The position numbers and the translations under genes are program-made. Positions 63,913-64,000 of a stretch of 64,000 bases of DNA are shown one piece after another. Source of the stretch: Streptomyces sp. NBC_01591. Its GTDB lineage: Bacteria > Actinomycetota > Actinomycetes > Streptomycetales > Streptomycetaceae. Positions within the stretch are counted from its first letter, which is position 1; each line of letters opens with the position of its first letter. The notes under the pieces are model-generated. The model saw only the letters and a program-made list of their open reading frames with translations, was not told the origin of the DNA and searched no databases. The stretch covers positions 6,882,001 to 6,946,000 of the forward strand of contig NZ_CP109327.1 of the NCBI RefSeq assembly GCF_035918155.1. The letters run 5' to 3'.

Positions 63913-63950
63913 CCCCCGCCCACGAGAAGAGAGACGAGAGGACGGCCGCC

Positions 63951-64000
63951 GTGCCGCTGACCGTGAACGGCATCCCGGAGATCCTCGCGCTGAGCGGGCG
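63951..64000 (+). CDS. Start of a further gene (possibly MaoC-family hydratase), cut by the window end
   Basis: GTG 63951 follows GAGAGGAC. The first 16 residues read VPLTVNGIPEILALSG. This resembles the N-terminus of MaoC-like (R)-hydratases, which would supply the hydration step for the catabolic cluster. The fragment is too short to be sure. It lies 38 bp after the transporter and is probably co-transcribed. Confidence 0.5.
   Translation, partial: MPLTVNGIPEILALSG

Overview
The window reads as chromosomal DNA of a Streptomyces or close relative. GC is very high with GC-rich third codon positions, GTG starts and leaderless starts are common, and the gene families are typical of the genus (SAV2148-type HEPN protein, DUF1707-FHA protein, TIGR03086 and Rv2466c-like proteins tied to mycothiol, a Cys leader peptide ahead of sulfite reductase, a sugar ABC operon with no ATPase of its own). 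No rRNA, tRNA, CRISPR array or intact insertion sequence was seen.

Layout. 1-4.7 kb: C-terminal part of a periplasmic-binding-type protein, the threonine catabolic pair tdh-kbl, and a LysR regulator. 4.8-10.3 kb: an ABC exporter (FtsX-type permease plus ATPase) divergent from a histidine kinase/LuxR response regulator pair. 10.3-24.3 kb: a P-loop kinase, an M24 peptidase, and the glycogen-to-trehalose enzymes TreZ, TreY and TreX (GlgX), interleaved with a GH1 beta-glucosidase, a GH29 alpha-fucosidase, a GNAT enzyme, an FHA protein and a gutted P450-like reading frame carrying 30-bp-spaced repeats. 24.7-30.9 kb: HEPN protein, DEDDh exonuclease, APH-family kinase and a sugar ABC operon (two permeases, then the lipoprotein).

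31.4-32.8 kb is the most unusual locus. A 26-codon gene ends in the hexapeptide AWYHWY and is followed by one cytochrome P450. This is the two-gene architecture of the atropopeptide RiPPs (tryptorubin type, core AWYIWY), here with His in place of Ile. An RNA hairpin lies between the genes and a terminator follows.

33-39.9 kb: secreted subtilisin, DUF1697 and NTF2-like proteins, an ABC ATPase, an aldo/keto reductase with a 61-bp inverted-repeat element at its promoter, and TIGR03086, HEAT-repeat and Rv2466c-like proteins. 39.9-49.4 kb: one long minus-strand sulfur assimilation operon (Cys leader peptide, sulfite reductase, zinc-ribbon protein, CysH, CysC, CysD, CysN, a 33-codon coupled ORF, a sulfonate-type ABC importer, sirohydrochlorin chelatase). 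49.5-56.3 kb: GNAT, GAF-HTH regulator, AidB-like acyl-CoA dehydrogenase divergent from a YihY membrane protein, Trypco1-type, AraC and VOC proteins.

56.4-64 kb: a catabolic cluster for a CoA-activated acid, probably a dicarboxylate or beta-ketoadipate-type compound: 3-hydroxyacyl-CoA dehydrogenase, CoA-transferase A and B, LysR regulator, thiolase, MHS-family transporter, and the start of a further gene. Three of its promoter regions carry the same composite element, GACGTCT-N19-TATTGGAC, which suggests one regulon under the local LysR protein. Between the CoA-transferase and dehydrogenase genes lies a second array of TCACATGT repeats related to those in the P450-like frame.
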